In this document: positions 6,833-13,815 of the stretch, one piece after another
How positions within the stretch are numbered: position 1 is the stretch's first letter
How the letters are laid out: every line of letters starts with the position of its first letter
Assembly: GCA_041487355.1 (NCBI GenBank)
Contig: JBGPND010000124.1
Coordinates: 1-15,230, forward strand
Origin: JAMXLO01 sp041487355
GTDB taxonomy: Bacteria; Pseudomonadota; Alphaproteobacteria; Acetobacterales; Acetobacteraceae
Reading direction: 5' to 3'
Length of the DNA: 15,230 nt
The notes under the pieces: model-generated
Seen by the model: the letters and a program-made list of their open reading frames with translations, nothing else
What the model was told of the DNA's origin: nothing
Databases searched by the model: none
Made by a program: the position numbers and the translations under genes

Positions 6833-7269
6833 TCCCACGAAGCGTGAGCCCTGTAGAGGCGTTGCTGCGGCCTCGGCGGTGAAGGGCCCATCGCTGTGAC
6901 AGATAAGGCATCCTTCCTCGGCAGCCGCGCCAAAGACACGAGTCGTCCTGATGCACGGGGCCTGACTGTACTCCGGTGGTCGCTGGCCGCTCTGCTCTTC
7001 CGCCTCGCCCAAATTTAGACCCGAAGCGGCCGTTCCGACATGCCGGACTCGCCTGTGATGACAATGGTTCCGCCGCCGCTGGCACACTTCTTTTGAGCGC
7101 CGGCCAGCGCTTGGTCTTCCACTACCGGAAGGCGGCTTCATCGCGCTACATGGCACGGCCCGTCGGACGGGTGAAGCCCAGCCGCTTCGGCAACCCACCA
7201 TACCTCAGAGCCGCAATACCGCTGGCCGCCTTGTTTCGGAATGAGAATTGCAACTGCGTTCGTCAAAGC
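6833..7269. other. Region without a supported gene
   Basis: About 440 bp between usp and the convergent small gene. Several overlapping frames exist on both strands but none shows a domain or a credible RBS. On the minus strand, around 7009-7045, a short translation CRNGRFGSK resembles the spurious frames often annotated from intergenic repeats of alphaproteobacteria; I treat this as a possible repeat remnant only. No clear terminator is visible. Confidence 0.4.
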
Positions 7270-7542
7270 TCAATAGTGCGCGGCCGAATGTTCATGCTGG
7301 CTATTTCGCCATGCGGAACTTGAAACCCGTTTTCGAGCGGAAAGAAGCTCCGCCTTCTCGTAGTCAGCACGCATTGACCACACGCTGACGTCCTTAAGTT
7401 CTGCGAACCTTAGCCTGGCCAATTCGATCGCACGACCTTGGCTGGTCGCACGAACTTCGACAGCCCCTTGGCATGCATCGACCGGATGGCCGGTGCTGTC
7501 CGTGAGTGTTTTGAAGAAGCTCACACGGTAGATACGTTCCAT
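7270..7542 (-). CDS. Small conserved protein of unknown function (about 90 aa)
   Basis: ATG 7542 has a GGGAGAG leader at RBS distance. The N-terminal two thirds, MERIYRVSFFKTLTDSTGHP followed by a cysteine-containing segment and then a helix RAIELARLRFAELKDVSVWSMRADYEKAE, resembles small uncharacterised alphaproteobacterial proteins with a YRVSFFK start. The last 20 or so residues (from LLSARKRV onward) are Ser/His/Arg-rich and look like an unselected extension. There is no signal peptide or membrane segment. It is the only gene placed for the box at 7593-7606, 51 bp upstream. Function unknown. Confidence 0.7.
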   Translation of the reverse strand: MERIYRVSFFKTLTDSTGHPVDACQGAVEVRATSQGRAIELARLRFAELKDVSVWSMRADYEKAELLSARKRVSSSAWRNSQHEHSAAHY

Positions 7543-7592
7543 CGGTTCTCTCCCGCTGAAGACAACCGTATGCAGTCGGTCGGAAGCAGGCT

Positions 7593-7606
7593 TTGACCTA
7601 GATCAA
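7593..7606 (-). promoter_or_regulatory. FNR/FixK-type box upstream of the 90-aa gene
   Basis: TTGAC-CTAG-ATCAA, centred at 7599.5. On the minus strand a TACGGT lies at 7565-7570, where a class II -10 should be, giving a start near 7558 and a leader of about 16 nt before ATG 7542. This is one of the best-placed boxes in the window. Confidence 0.7.
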
Positions 7607-7776
7607 TCAGCAAGGTCACACGTTCTTGCGCGGATAGGACAACACGGCGGCGATGTGGTCCTATCTTCGGCCTTTAACCAATGACTTAGGAGGCGGAGAC
7701 CACGGCAAAGTATTCGGGCTTTGCATGACTTATCGCTCATTCGTCTGTCGCCAAATACATGGAGCGAAGACAGCGC

Positions 7777-8346
7777 GCTCCGTCGCAGGGGTGGAAGATC
7801 TTACTGCGCAATCATGCGGCGCAGGTCGCGGCAGTCGATCTGCTCGTAGTGCCGACGATCCGATTCAAGGAGCTATATGCCCTCCTCATCCCGCGTCTGG
7901 AAAGGCGTATGCGCTGCTGGTCAGTGTCACACCGAACCCGACCGCTGAGCGGGTCGCGCAGCAGATCACCGAGGCATTCCCGTGGGATCAGGCGCCGCAC
8001 TACCTGATCCGCGACGGCTAAGGCGTCTATGGCCACACCGTCAAACGGCGGCTCCGTGCCATGGGTATTCGCGCCTGATCGGTTGCGCCGCGCTCGTCCT
8101 GACAGAATGGTCATGTGGAGCGGCTGATCGCTCCGTCCGCCGCGAGTGCTTGGACCACCTCGTGGTACTGGGGAGGCGTATCTCCGCCGCATTCTGGTTG
8201 GCTGTGCCGAGTACTACAGCTCGGCGCGCACAAGTCTTGGGCCCGGCAAAGATACGCCGCTCGGACTGACTGCGTTGTCATCCGGACAGATTTGCACGGT
8301 GCCGATCTTGGGCGGCCTGCACCACCATTACATCCGGACGGCGTAA
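7777..8346 (+). mobile_element. Decayed transposase (rve integrase-core type), C-terminal half only
   Basis: Pieces of one DDE transposase in consistent order but in changing frames. Frame 1: PSQGWKILLRNHAAQVAAVD then LLVVPTIRFKELYALLI (about 7780-7875). Frame 3: VTPNPTAERVAQQITEAFPW, APHYLIRDG, stop, GVYGHTVKRRLRAMGIRA, stop, and NGHVERLI (to about 8130). Frame 2: SVRRECLDHLVVLG. Frame 1 again: EAYLRRILVGCAEYYSSART through ILGGLHHHYIRTA to the stop at 8344-8346. There are at least three in-frame stops and several frameshifts. It matches the widespread alphaproteobacterial integrase-core transposase whose C-terminus reads LGGLHHxYxR. The N-terminal half and the terminal inverted repeats are not recognisable, so the element is dead. 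Confidence 0.82.
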
Positions 8347-8399
8347 TCGGTAGGCACAGCCTGCGCGGCGACAAACAGGATGGAATGCGCTCCCCATCC

Positions 8400-8616
8400 A
8401 GATCGTCGTGCTACCCACAGCCCTAGGATTCGCCGCCGCCTGCCTGCGGGCTTGCCGATGATGCTGTGGTCGTCAGCCTTCAGGGCGACATAGCCTGGAA
8501 ACACCTTGCCGCCGAGCGTAATGCCCGCGGTGCTCGGGATGATGTGATGGACGTCCGCTGCGCAGCACCACGGCTCCGGAGTTGGACGTGCCGAGGTCAA
8601 TCCGGATTATCAGCAT
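8400..8616 (-). pseudogene. Hsp70/DnaK-like N-terminal fragment, frameshifted
   Basis: From ATG 8616 the minus strand reads MLIIRIDLGTSNSGAVVLRS, the phosphate-1 motif of an Hsp70 nucleotide-binding domain (IDLGTSNS). The homology then moves to another frame: HHIIPSTAGITLGGKVFPGY, VALKADDHSIIGKPAGR, equivalent to the DnaK segment reading IPxxEGxxxxPSxVAF...LVGxPAxR. One frameshift near 8550 separates the two halves. Homology ends near 8420, about 70 bp from the dead transposase, and the remaining 500-plus residues of an Hsp70 are absent. It lies about 100 bp downstream of the THUMP gene on the same strand, so it may once have ended that operon. Confidence 0.75.
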
Positions 8617-8717
8617 GGCAGTACCTCTCGGCCGGAACGCGCGACAAAATGACAACGAGAAATAAGAAGGCTGGCCGCCGCCTCACCGACTCGGGTCAGG
8701 CAAGGCCTCGGGAGCGC

Positions 8718-9281
8718 TCAATCGACGCCCAGGAAAGGGAGGCGGCGCAGGTCTTCCCGCGTCCAAAGCGACATGCCGGCGCGTCCGTCGATGGTTTCAA
8801 TCTGGATAACCTTGTCCGGGTCGTCGAACGTGATCCGGCCCGGCGTTCCGTTGGCTGCGAGCGCCGTCAGCAATACCGCGTCGAGAAAACGTTCCTCCGG
8901 CTGGGTGGCGATCACCCCTTTAAAGCCTCGGCGATGTAGGCGGACATGAAAGCTCGCCGCCGCCAGATCGGGCAGCCAGGCGAGAGCGATGTCACGCGCC
9001 TGACGCTCGAATTCTTCGGCGCTGTCGAATATGAAGTTCCGTTGCGCCGGCACCACATGCGAGACGAAGTTGAGCAGACCCGGGGATTCGGCGACCGCCT
9101 GAGAGAAGTCGGCCAGGAACCGATCGGGATCCGCGACGCGCAGAGCCAGCACGTTTTGATAGCCGGTCCGTCTTACCTGCCCCCAGCGGCTGAGAACTCG
9201 CCACGCCTCGTGAAAGGTCTGCTCTGGCAGAGTCACGACGACATTCCAGTCGGCCGGCTTGGTGGCATGTGGCGTGGTCAT
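8718..9281 (-). CDS. THUMP-domain RNA-binding protein
   Basis: 187 aa from ATG 9281, with an AGGGGA leader. The frame is open further upstream but only as antisense to the gap and rtcB. It begins with a strand region WNVVVTLPEQTFHEAWRVL, continues RTGYQNVLALRV and FVSHVVPAQRNFIFDSAEEF, then the THUMP-like core ALAWLPDLAAASFHVRLHRR followed by GFKG and EERFLDAVLL, and ends ITFDDPDKVIQIETIDGRAG then LWTREDLRRLPFLGVD. THUMP domains bind structured RNA, usually the tRNA acceptor end. There is no methyltransferase or thiolase domain attached. Its place after rtcB and archease suggests it presents tRNA or other broken RNA to the ligase; that role is inference. Confidence 0.8.
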   Translation of the reverse strand: MTTPHATKPADWNVVVTLPEQTFHEAWRVLSRWGQVRRTGYQNVLALRVADPDRFLADFSQAVAESPGLLNFVSHVVPAQRNFIFDSAEEFERQARDIALAWLPDLAAASFHVRLHRRGFKGVIATQPEERFLDAVLLTALAANGTPGRITFDDPDKVIQIETIDGRAGMSLWTREDLRRLPFLGVD

Positions 9282-9318
9282 GCTGAGTTCCCCTGGACGG
9301 ATACGGGCCCCGGATCGG

Positions 9319-9411
9319 TCACATGCCCATGGGCCCATAGAGCCGGGCGGCAAGCACGTGACCGGCACAGCCTGTGGCGGGTACGGCGAAGTCGGTGCCG
9401 ATGGCGAACAC
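9319..9411 (-). CDS. Possible 30-aa small ORF between rtcB and the THUMP gene
   Basis: The 136-bp gap after rtcB contains a minus-strand frame from GTG 9411 to TGA 9319 reading VFAIGTDFAVPATGCAGHVL, then AARLYGPMGM. It starts 6 nt after the rtcB stop, so it could be translated by re-initiation. No homologue is recognised and there is no clear RBS. It may be a chance frame or a remnant. Confidence 0.2.
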   Translation of the reverse strand: MFAIGTDFAVPATGCAGHVLAARLYGPMGM

Positions 9412-9417
9412 GCCGGC

Positions 9418-10848
9418 TCAGCCCTTGATGCAGATGACCGGCGCGAGCATAGCCACCTTGTGCGCGAGGCCGGCTGCATGCGCCGCATCGACGACTGCGC
9501 CGATGTCCTTGTAAGCGCCTGGCGCCTCCTCCGCGACGCCGCGCATGGAAGGGCTGCGGATGATGATGCCGACGGCCGCCAGATCATCCACCACCCGCCG
9601 TCCATGCCATTGCCGCAAAGCCTGATGCCGACTCATCTGCCGCCCGGCGCCATGACAGGCGGATGCGAAAGCGCGTTCCTCCGCTCCTGTCACGCCGACC
9701 ATGATCGCCGAATGCGTTCCCATACTGCCGCCGATGAACACCGGCTGGCCCACAGCCTGGAGTGAGGGAGGCAGCTCGGCATGTCCCAACCCGAACGCTC
9801 GCGTCGCCCCCTTGCGATGGACGAACAGCGTCTGCATGCGCCCGGCGATGCGGTGAGGCTCCTCCTTGCAGGTGTTGTGCGACACGTCGAACAGCAGGTC
9901 CAGCATCTGGCCGGGAAAGAAATGGGCAAACACGCGGCGCGTCAGGTGGGTGATAATCTGCCGGTTGGCGAGCGCGCAGTTGATTCCGGCGCGCATGGCA
10001 CCGAGATAGCGTACGCCCAGTTCCGAGCGGATTGGTGCACAGGCCAGGTCGAGATCCGGAACCGAGATTCCGAGCCGCGGCATTGCGATGGCCATCTCAC
10101 GCTGATAGTCGGTCGCGATCTGATGCCCGAGGCCGCGTGATCCGCAATGGATGCTCACCACGATGCCGCCCAGACGCAGACCGAAGGCCGTCGCCGCCGC
10201 GGTGTCGGCGATCTCCACGACTTCCTGCACCTCCAGATAGTGGTTGCCTGAACCGAGCGTGCCCATCTCCTGTCGCTGACGCGCCTTGGCGCGCTCCGAG
10301 ACGGCATCCGGCAGCGCGCCCGCCATGGCACCGTTCTCCTCGACCCGCGCGAGGTCGTCCGTGACGCCGTGGCCGCGCGCCACCGCCCAGCGCGCGCCGC
10401 CGGCCAGCATCGCGTCCATCTCCGCCGAACCGAGTTCCAGCTTTCCCGTGCTGCCGACGCCGGCGGGGATCTGCCGAAACAGGCTCTCGGCGAGCGACAG
10501 CTTCACCGGCTCGATGTCGGCGCGGGTGAGGTCGGCGAGCATCGTGCGCACGCCGCAGGAAATATCGAAACCGACGCCGCCGGCGCAGACGACGCCACCT
10601 GCGTCCGGATCGAACGCCGCCACACCGCCAATCGGAAACCCGTAGCCCCAATGCGCATCGGGCATGGCGTAGGCCGCCTGCACGATGCCTGGAAGGCTCG
10701 CGACATTGCGGATTTGCTCTGCCACCTTGTCGTCCATGGCGCGGATCAGCGCATCGTCGGCGAAGATCACCGCCGGAACGCGCATGTCTCCGCTCGGATC
10801 GAGCCGCCATTCGTTCGGCGAGACGCGCTGCAGTTGGCTGGTATCCAT
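9418..10848 (-). CDS. rtcB: RtcB-type RNA-splicing ligase
   Basis: 476 aa from ATG 10848, with an AGGAGG RBS 5-6 nt upstream. RtcB joins 2',3'-cyclic phosphate (or 3'-phosphate) and 5'-OH RNA ends using GTP and Mn2+. The active site is complete. The metal-binding Asp and Cys are D95 and C98 in GFDISCGVR. The metal histidines are H203 (GSGNHYLEV), H234 (VSIHCGSRGLGHQ) and H324 (DVSHNTCKEE). The guanylylated histidine is H399 in ACHGAGRQMSRHQA. Most of these numbers coincide with those of the Pyrococcus enzyme. The C-terminus VAMLAPVICIKG is the normal end. The gene starts 13 bp after the archease stop and is followed by the THUMP gene. No sigma-54 promoter or RtcR-type regulator is seen; expression most likely comes from the FNR-type box before the nitroreductase. 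Confidence 0.97.
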   Translation of the reverse strand: MDTSQLQRVSPNEWRLDPSGDMRVPAVIFADDALIRAMDDKVAEQIRNVASLPGIVQAAYAMPDAHWGYGFPIGGVAAFDPDAGGVVCAGGVGFDISCGVRTMLADLTRADIEPVKLSLAESLFRQIPAGVGSTGKLELGSAEMDAMLAGGARWAVARGHGVTDDLARVEENGAMAGALPDAVSERAKARQRQEMGTLGSGNHYLEVQEVVEIADTAAATAFGLRLGGIVVSIHCGSRGLGHQIATDYQREMAIAMPRLGISVPDLDLACAPIRSELGVRYLGAMRAGINCALANRQIITHLTRRVFAHFFPGQMLDLLFDVSHNTCKEEPHRIAGRMQTLFVHRKGATRAFGLGHAELPPSLQAVGQPVFIGGSMGTHSAIMVGVTGAEERAFASACHGAGRQMSRHQALRQWHGRRVVDDLAAVGIIIRSPSMRGVAEEAPGAYKDIGAVVDAAHAAGLAHKVAMLAPVICIKG

Positions 10849-10861
10849 TTCCGCCTCCTGA

Positions 10862-11284
10862 TCAAACGTCGACGATGCACTCCGCGACCCAGGTGCCATC
10901 CTGTCGTTGTTCGACTTTCAGGCCGCTCATGGTGGCGCCCTTCGGCTCCGCCGATGCCGCGTGCCGGTTGGGGTCGACCGTCTCGCCCCAGGCCTTGCCA
11001 TGTAGCCGTTGCCCCTGTAGCGATACCTCGAAGCGGCAGAACAGCATGCGGCGTACGGCCATCTCGTAGATCAGCGCATTGAGCCAGTCGCAGAACAGCA
11101 ACCGGTCGTCCGGTGCGGCGCAGTCGATCTCGACCAGTTCACGCGGCGACACGGTATCCGGCTCCACGACGGCCGAGGTGAGCGCGGAGGCGGCCTCAGC
11201 GAAGGCCTCCTCCCGCGTGGGGCCGAGGCCGCGGACGCCGATATCGGCCCCGTGTGGAAACAGCACTGCGCCTCGTTCGTTCAC
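10862..11284 (-). CDS. Archease (RtcB activator)
   Basis: 140 aa, the family's usual length, from GTG 11284 with GGAGGA 8 nt upstream. Archease speeds RtcB guanylylation and allows multiple turnover. The N-terminal metal-binding motif is present as FPHGADIGVRGLG (the family has HTADxG; here T is G). The middle DWLNALIYEMAVRRMLFCRFEV and the C-terminal AECIVDV, with its conserved final Asp, are typical. The segment HGKAWGETVDPNRHAA matches the variable insert that carries the GExxDxxRH signature. It lies between the nitroreductase (35 bp upstream) and rtcB (13 bp downstream), a clear operon. Confidence 0.94.
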   Translation of the reverse strand: MNERGAVLFPHGADIGVRGLGPTREEAFAEAASALTSAVVEPDTVSPRELVEIDCAAPDDRLLFCDWLNALIYEMAVRRMLFCRFEVSLQGQRLHGKAWGETVDPNRHAASAEPKGATMSGLKVEQRQDGTWVAECIVDV

Positions 11285-11319
11285 CTGCAATCCTCCTCCC
11301 GTCCAGCAAAGCCAGAAGC

Positions 11320-11889
11320 TCAGTCGGGCGCATCCACCCAGCGTATGTCCGGCGGACCGCGACCTAGCGAGAAGGGCGCCTCCGCGGGTTGGCCAAGCAC
11401 AATTGGCGGGACCGGCGTGCAGCTTGCCGGAATGCGCAGCAAAGCCCTGCCGTCCGGCTGGTTCAGCCACGGCCGGGCCAGGCCGATGCAGCACGTGCCC
11501 AGGTCTTGCGTGTGGGGCGCGAGCATCAGGTTCTGTGCCGCCAAGGCGCAGTCATCTGCGGCCTGTTGTTCGGGCGCGGTGGCACAGATCACGATCAAGG
11601 CCGGCGCATGATACAAGATGTCGAACGCCGGGTTCTCTAGCGTGTCGCGAAAGCGGACAAACGGAGAGCCCGGTTCCATTCGACTGAGCAGGTAGGTTTT
11701 GGCCGCTTCAGCAATCTGCCACAGCGTCTCGCGCTTCCGCGCCACGACGAACACCCAAGGCTGCCAATTGATCGCGCTTGGCGCCTCCACCGCGAGTTCG
11801 ATCAGCGATCGCAGCGTTGCCGTGGTGACCGGTGTGTCGGTGAAGGCGCGGACAGCGCGTCGGTGGCGGATCGCCTCTACTGCGTCCAT
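11320..11889 (-). CDS. Nitroreductase-family FMN oxidoreductase
   Basis: 189 aa from ATG 11889, chosen because GAGGA lies at RBS distance and MDAVEAIRHRRAVRAF is the family N-terminus; an ATG at 11925 would add 12 unneeded residues. FMN-contact segments are RHRRAVRAF (8-16), APSAINWQPW (36-45) and the later LGTCCIGLARPW. The C-terminus PPDIRWVDAP resembles small rhizobial-type nitroreductases. These enzymes reduce nitro groups, quinones or other acceptors with NAD(P)H; the substrate cannot be read from sequence. It is the first gene of the nitroreductase, archease, rtcB, THUMP operon and has a well-conserved FNR-type box 92 bp upstream. Confidence 0.93.
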   Translation of the reverse strand: MDAVEAIRHRRAVRAFTDTPVTTATLRSLIELAVEAPSAINWQPWVFVVARKRETLWQIAEAAKTYLLSRMEPGSPFVRFRDTLENPAFDILYHAPALIVICATAPEQQAADDCALAAQNLMLAPHTQDLGTCCIGLARPWLNQPDGRALLRIPASCTPVPPIVLGQPAEAPFSLGRGPPDIRWVDAPD

Positions 11890-11980
11890 CGCATCGTCCT
11901 CATGTATCGTTGGCCTGGCCCGCATGCGCTCTCAAAGGTCGCTTGGTCAGCCAGCTTGGGCGCCATAAACGGCGACCGCC

Positions 11981-11994
11981 TTGACCTGGATCAA
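11981..11994 (-). promoter_or_regulatory. FNR/FixK-type box upstream of the nitroreductase-archease-rtcB operon
   Basis: TTGAC-CTGG-ATCAA, centred at 11987.5, in the gap between the transpeptidase stop (12065) and the nitroreductase start (11889). A class II start would lie near 11946, 57 nt before the chosen ATG. The -10 is weak by eye. This box is the only promoter candidate seen for the RNA-repair genes. Confidence 0.65.
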
Positions 11995-12014
11995 CGGACC
12001 AGACGCACTGTGCC

Positions 12015-12028
12015 TCGGGCCTGCCCGA
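12015..12028. terminator. Short hairpin after the transpeptidase gene
   Basis: TCGGGC, a 2-nt spacer, then GCCCGA: a perfect 6-bp inverted repeat 37 bp beyond the stop of the L,D-transpeptidase-like gene. No T tract follows. It may separate that gene from the nitroreductase promoter, but it is only a weak terminator candidate. Confidence 0.3.
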
Positions 12029-12064
12029 CGGAGCAGTTGGGCTCGACTGCGCCCGGCCAGTCGA

Positions 12065-12676
12065 TCAGCCCTGCTCAGACGAGTCGATGTTCACCAATGC
12101 ATCGCATGCCAGAGGTGTCGGCTGCCGATCTGGCAGCAGCACCGCGAGGATGCGATCGTCAGCGCGGGCAGCACGCTCGTAGCTGGCGTCCAGCACGCCG
12201 TGACGGTCGAGAAACCGGCTCATCGTGGCCGAGATGCGCACGCACCCCTGGGAAGCGGGCCGCCCGGCCTGGCCGGTCGAGACCTTGCTGCCGCCGATGA
12301 CCTGCCATCGCGCATTGCGGCGCGCCAGGACGATGCACAGCTGCTGTCCCATGGGGTTGCGATTGACCACGACGAGTAGTTGGGGGCGGTCGATCGTCAT
12401 CGCCGCACCGGCAATCGCTGCCTGTGCCGGCGCAATCCAGGCAAGATCACTTGCTGCACCACACCTGGTGTGTTGTGGCACCTCTTCCGCGAGGGCGGCG
12501 CGGAGGCGTTCCACCTCAATTGCGATCCGCGCTTCCGTCCACTGGTCGGCAGGAATGGTGGCGAGCGGCGCTTCGGCTCGCGGCGTTGGCAGTTCGGGTG
12601 CGTGACCGGAGCACGCCACGATAAGCATCAGCAAGCAAAGTGCGGGCGTCACCCCAAGGCGCATGATGTGGCTCAC
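12065..12676 (-). CDS. L,D-transpeptidase (YkuD)-like lipoprotein with an apparently deleted catalytic core
   Basis: 203 aa from GTG 12676, or 199 aa from ATG 12664, which starts directly at the signal peptide MRLGVTPALCLLMLIVACSG. IVAC is a lipobox, so an outer or inner membrane lipoprotein is expected. The helical segment around 45-75 is followed by LLVVVNRNPMGQQLCIVLA, then WQVIGGSKVSTGQAG (the YkuD beta-strand start), and immediately PASQGCVRISATMSRFLDRH, which is the catalytic-Cys segment (SHGCxR in active enzymes). YkuD domains normally have 60 or more residues between these two parts, including the catalytic His. Here they are absent, and the S-H-G-C histidine is Gln. The reading frame is intact, so this looks like an in-frame deletion giving an inactive or altered protein. 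It has its own FNR-type box. Confidence 0.7.
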   Translation of the reverse strand: MSHIMRLGVTPALCLLMLIVACSGHAPELPTPRAEAPLATIPADQWTEARIAIEVERLRAALAEEVPQHTRCGAASDLAWIAPAQAAIAGAAMTIDRPQLLVVVNRNPMGQQLCIVLARRNARWQVIGGSKVSTGQAGRPASQGCVRISATMSRFLDRHGVLDASYERAARADDRILAVLLPDRQPTPLACDALVNIDSSEQG

Positions 12677-12745
12677 TCATGATCCGGTCCGTGCGAACCG
12701 ACATCGGCAGCAGGTTGTTGATAATGCGAAAGGGCGCCAGTCGCC

Positions 12746-12759
12746 TTGATGCGGATCAA
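12746..12759 (-). promoter_or_regulatory. FNR/FixK-type box upstream of the transpeptidase-like lipoprotein gene
   Basis: TTGAT-GCGG-ATCAA, centred at 12752.5, just beyond the stop of the helix-hairpin-helix gene. On the minus strand a TATCAA/CATTAT lies near 12718-12725, at the position of a class II -10 (start near 12711, about 35 nt before the GTG). This is a good spacing match. Confidence 0.7.
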
Positions 12760-12774
12760 CCACGCCGTCTCCGG

Positions 12775-13745
12775 TCAGGGCGGCACCGCCGGATCGTCGG
12801 TCGCGCCTGCCTGGCTGGGGCCGCGGGCAAGCGCGCCGCATTCCGCCTCGCGGCCACACACCACGCGGCTGCCGCGCGTCGCCCCATGGGTCTCCGTGAC
12901 AATCGTCCGGCGTCCTTCGGGCCTTGCATCCCGGTGGAAATAGACCACTACCCAGTTCCCCGTGCGGCCGAGCCGATGCGCGAGCGCGGTGTTGGAGAAC
13001 AACGCGGTGAAATGCCACGGCCCGCGCACGGTGTGCAGCACAGGCAGCCAGGCCTCGCCGGACGGATTGAAGCGTTTCGGCGCAATCCGGTGCAGTACGT
13101 CCCTGGCTGCCTTGTCACGATATTCACGATCGACGTCGAGCAGCAGCGCGACGTCCGGCTCATCTGCCGGGCGTGACAGGGGCGGCCTGATCCGTGCAAG
13201 CAGCGTGGCGAGCACGCTGCGCACCATGGCCGCGCGCCTTTCGCCGAAACCGGGGACCTGTTCCAGCCGGCCGTCATGCGTCGCCACTTCCAGATCCTCC
13301 AGCGACTCGAGATGCAGGGCCTGGTGAATCTGTCGCGCGAGCACGGGGCCGATACCGGGGACTGAGCAGAACAGTGCCTCTGGGTCCGCCTCGCCTTTCA
13401 GCCGCTCGAGGAATCCCCAGCGACCGGTCGATAGCATCTCGGCAATCGCGCTGGCGATCGAGGGTCCCACCCCGGGATCGCCTCCAACGCGGCATGCCCG
13501 CCGGATTCGGCCACGCCACGCAGATTCCGATCCAGGTGCGCGATCGCGTCCGCCGCACGGCGGTAGGCATTGATGCGAAACGGATTGGCGTCCTGCGCTG
13601 CCAGCAGGCTCGCTGCCTGGCGAAGCCGTTCGGCGATCCAGCCATTGGTCGGCCGGAAGTTGTTGATTGAGCGTTCGCCCGTTTCGCGCTTCGGTTCCGG
13701 ATGAACAGGTGGAGCAGCCGTCGCTCGAGCGACCGTCATCATCAC
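12775..13745 (-). pseudogene. Helix-hairpin-helix protein related to the DNA polymerase X N-terminus, frameshifted
   Basis: About 323 codons if one base is restored. Translation from GTG 13745 (or ATG 13742/13739) gives a Pol-beta-type N-terminal helical domain, GWIAERLRQAASLLAAQDAN then PFRINAYRRAADAIAHLDRN, ending ALEAIPG. The homology continues in another frame as VGPSIASAIAEMLSTGRWGF, a second HhH VPGIGPVLARQIHQAL, a third VPGFGERRAAMVRSVLA, and a C-terminal domain with VALLLDVDREYR, IAPKRFNPSGEAWLPVLHT, WHFTALFSNTALAHRLGRT and WVVVYFHRD. The shift needs one extra G in the run at 13470-13473 (PGVGP). No polymerase palm is present, so it is a DNA-binding rather than a polymerase protein. 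It probably belongs to the operon starting at 14638. Either a recent null mutation or an assembly indel. Confidence 0.78.
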
Positions 13746-13815
13746 ATGTCAGCTTCACCCTGGATGATACGCCCGAGACAGCTAGGCGAGGCGGCTCTGA
13801 TTCGCAGCAGCGGCA

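Noticed and set aside
6461..7201. 246-codon minus-strand frame overlapping the usp 3' end
   Set aside because: Half of it is antisense to the second Usp domain; the rest has no domain or credible start.
9259..9765. 168-codon plus-strand frame opposite the rtcB 3' end
   Set aside because: Antisense to the RtcB segment carrying the guanylylated His.
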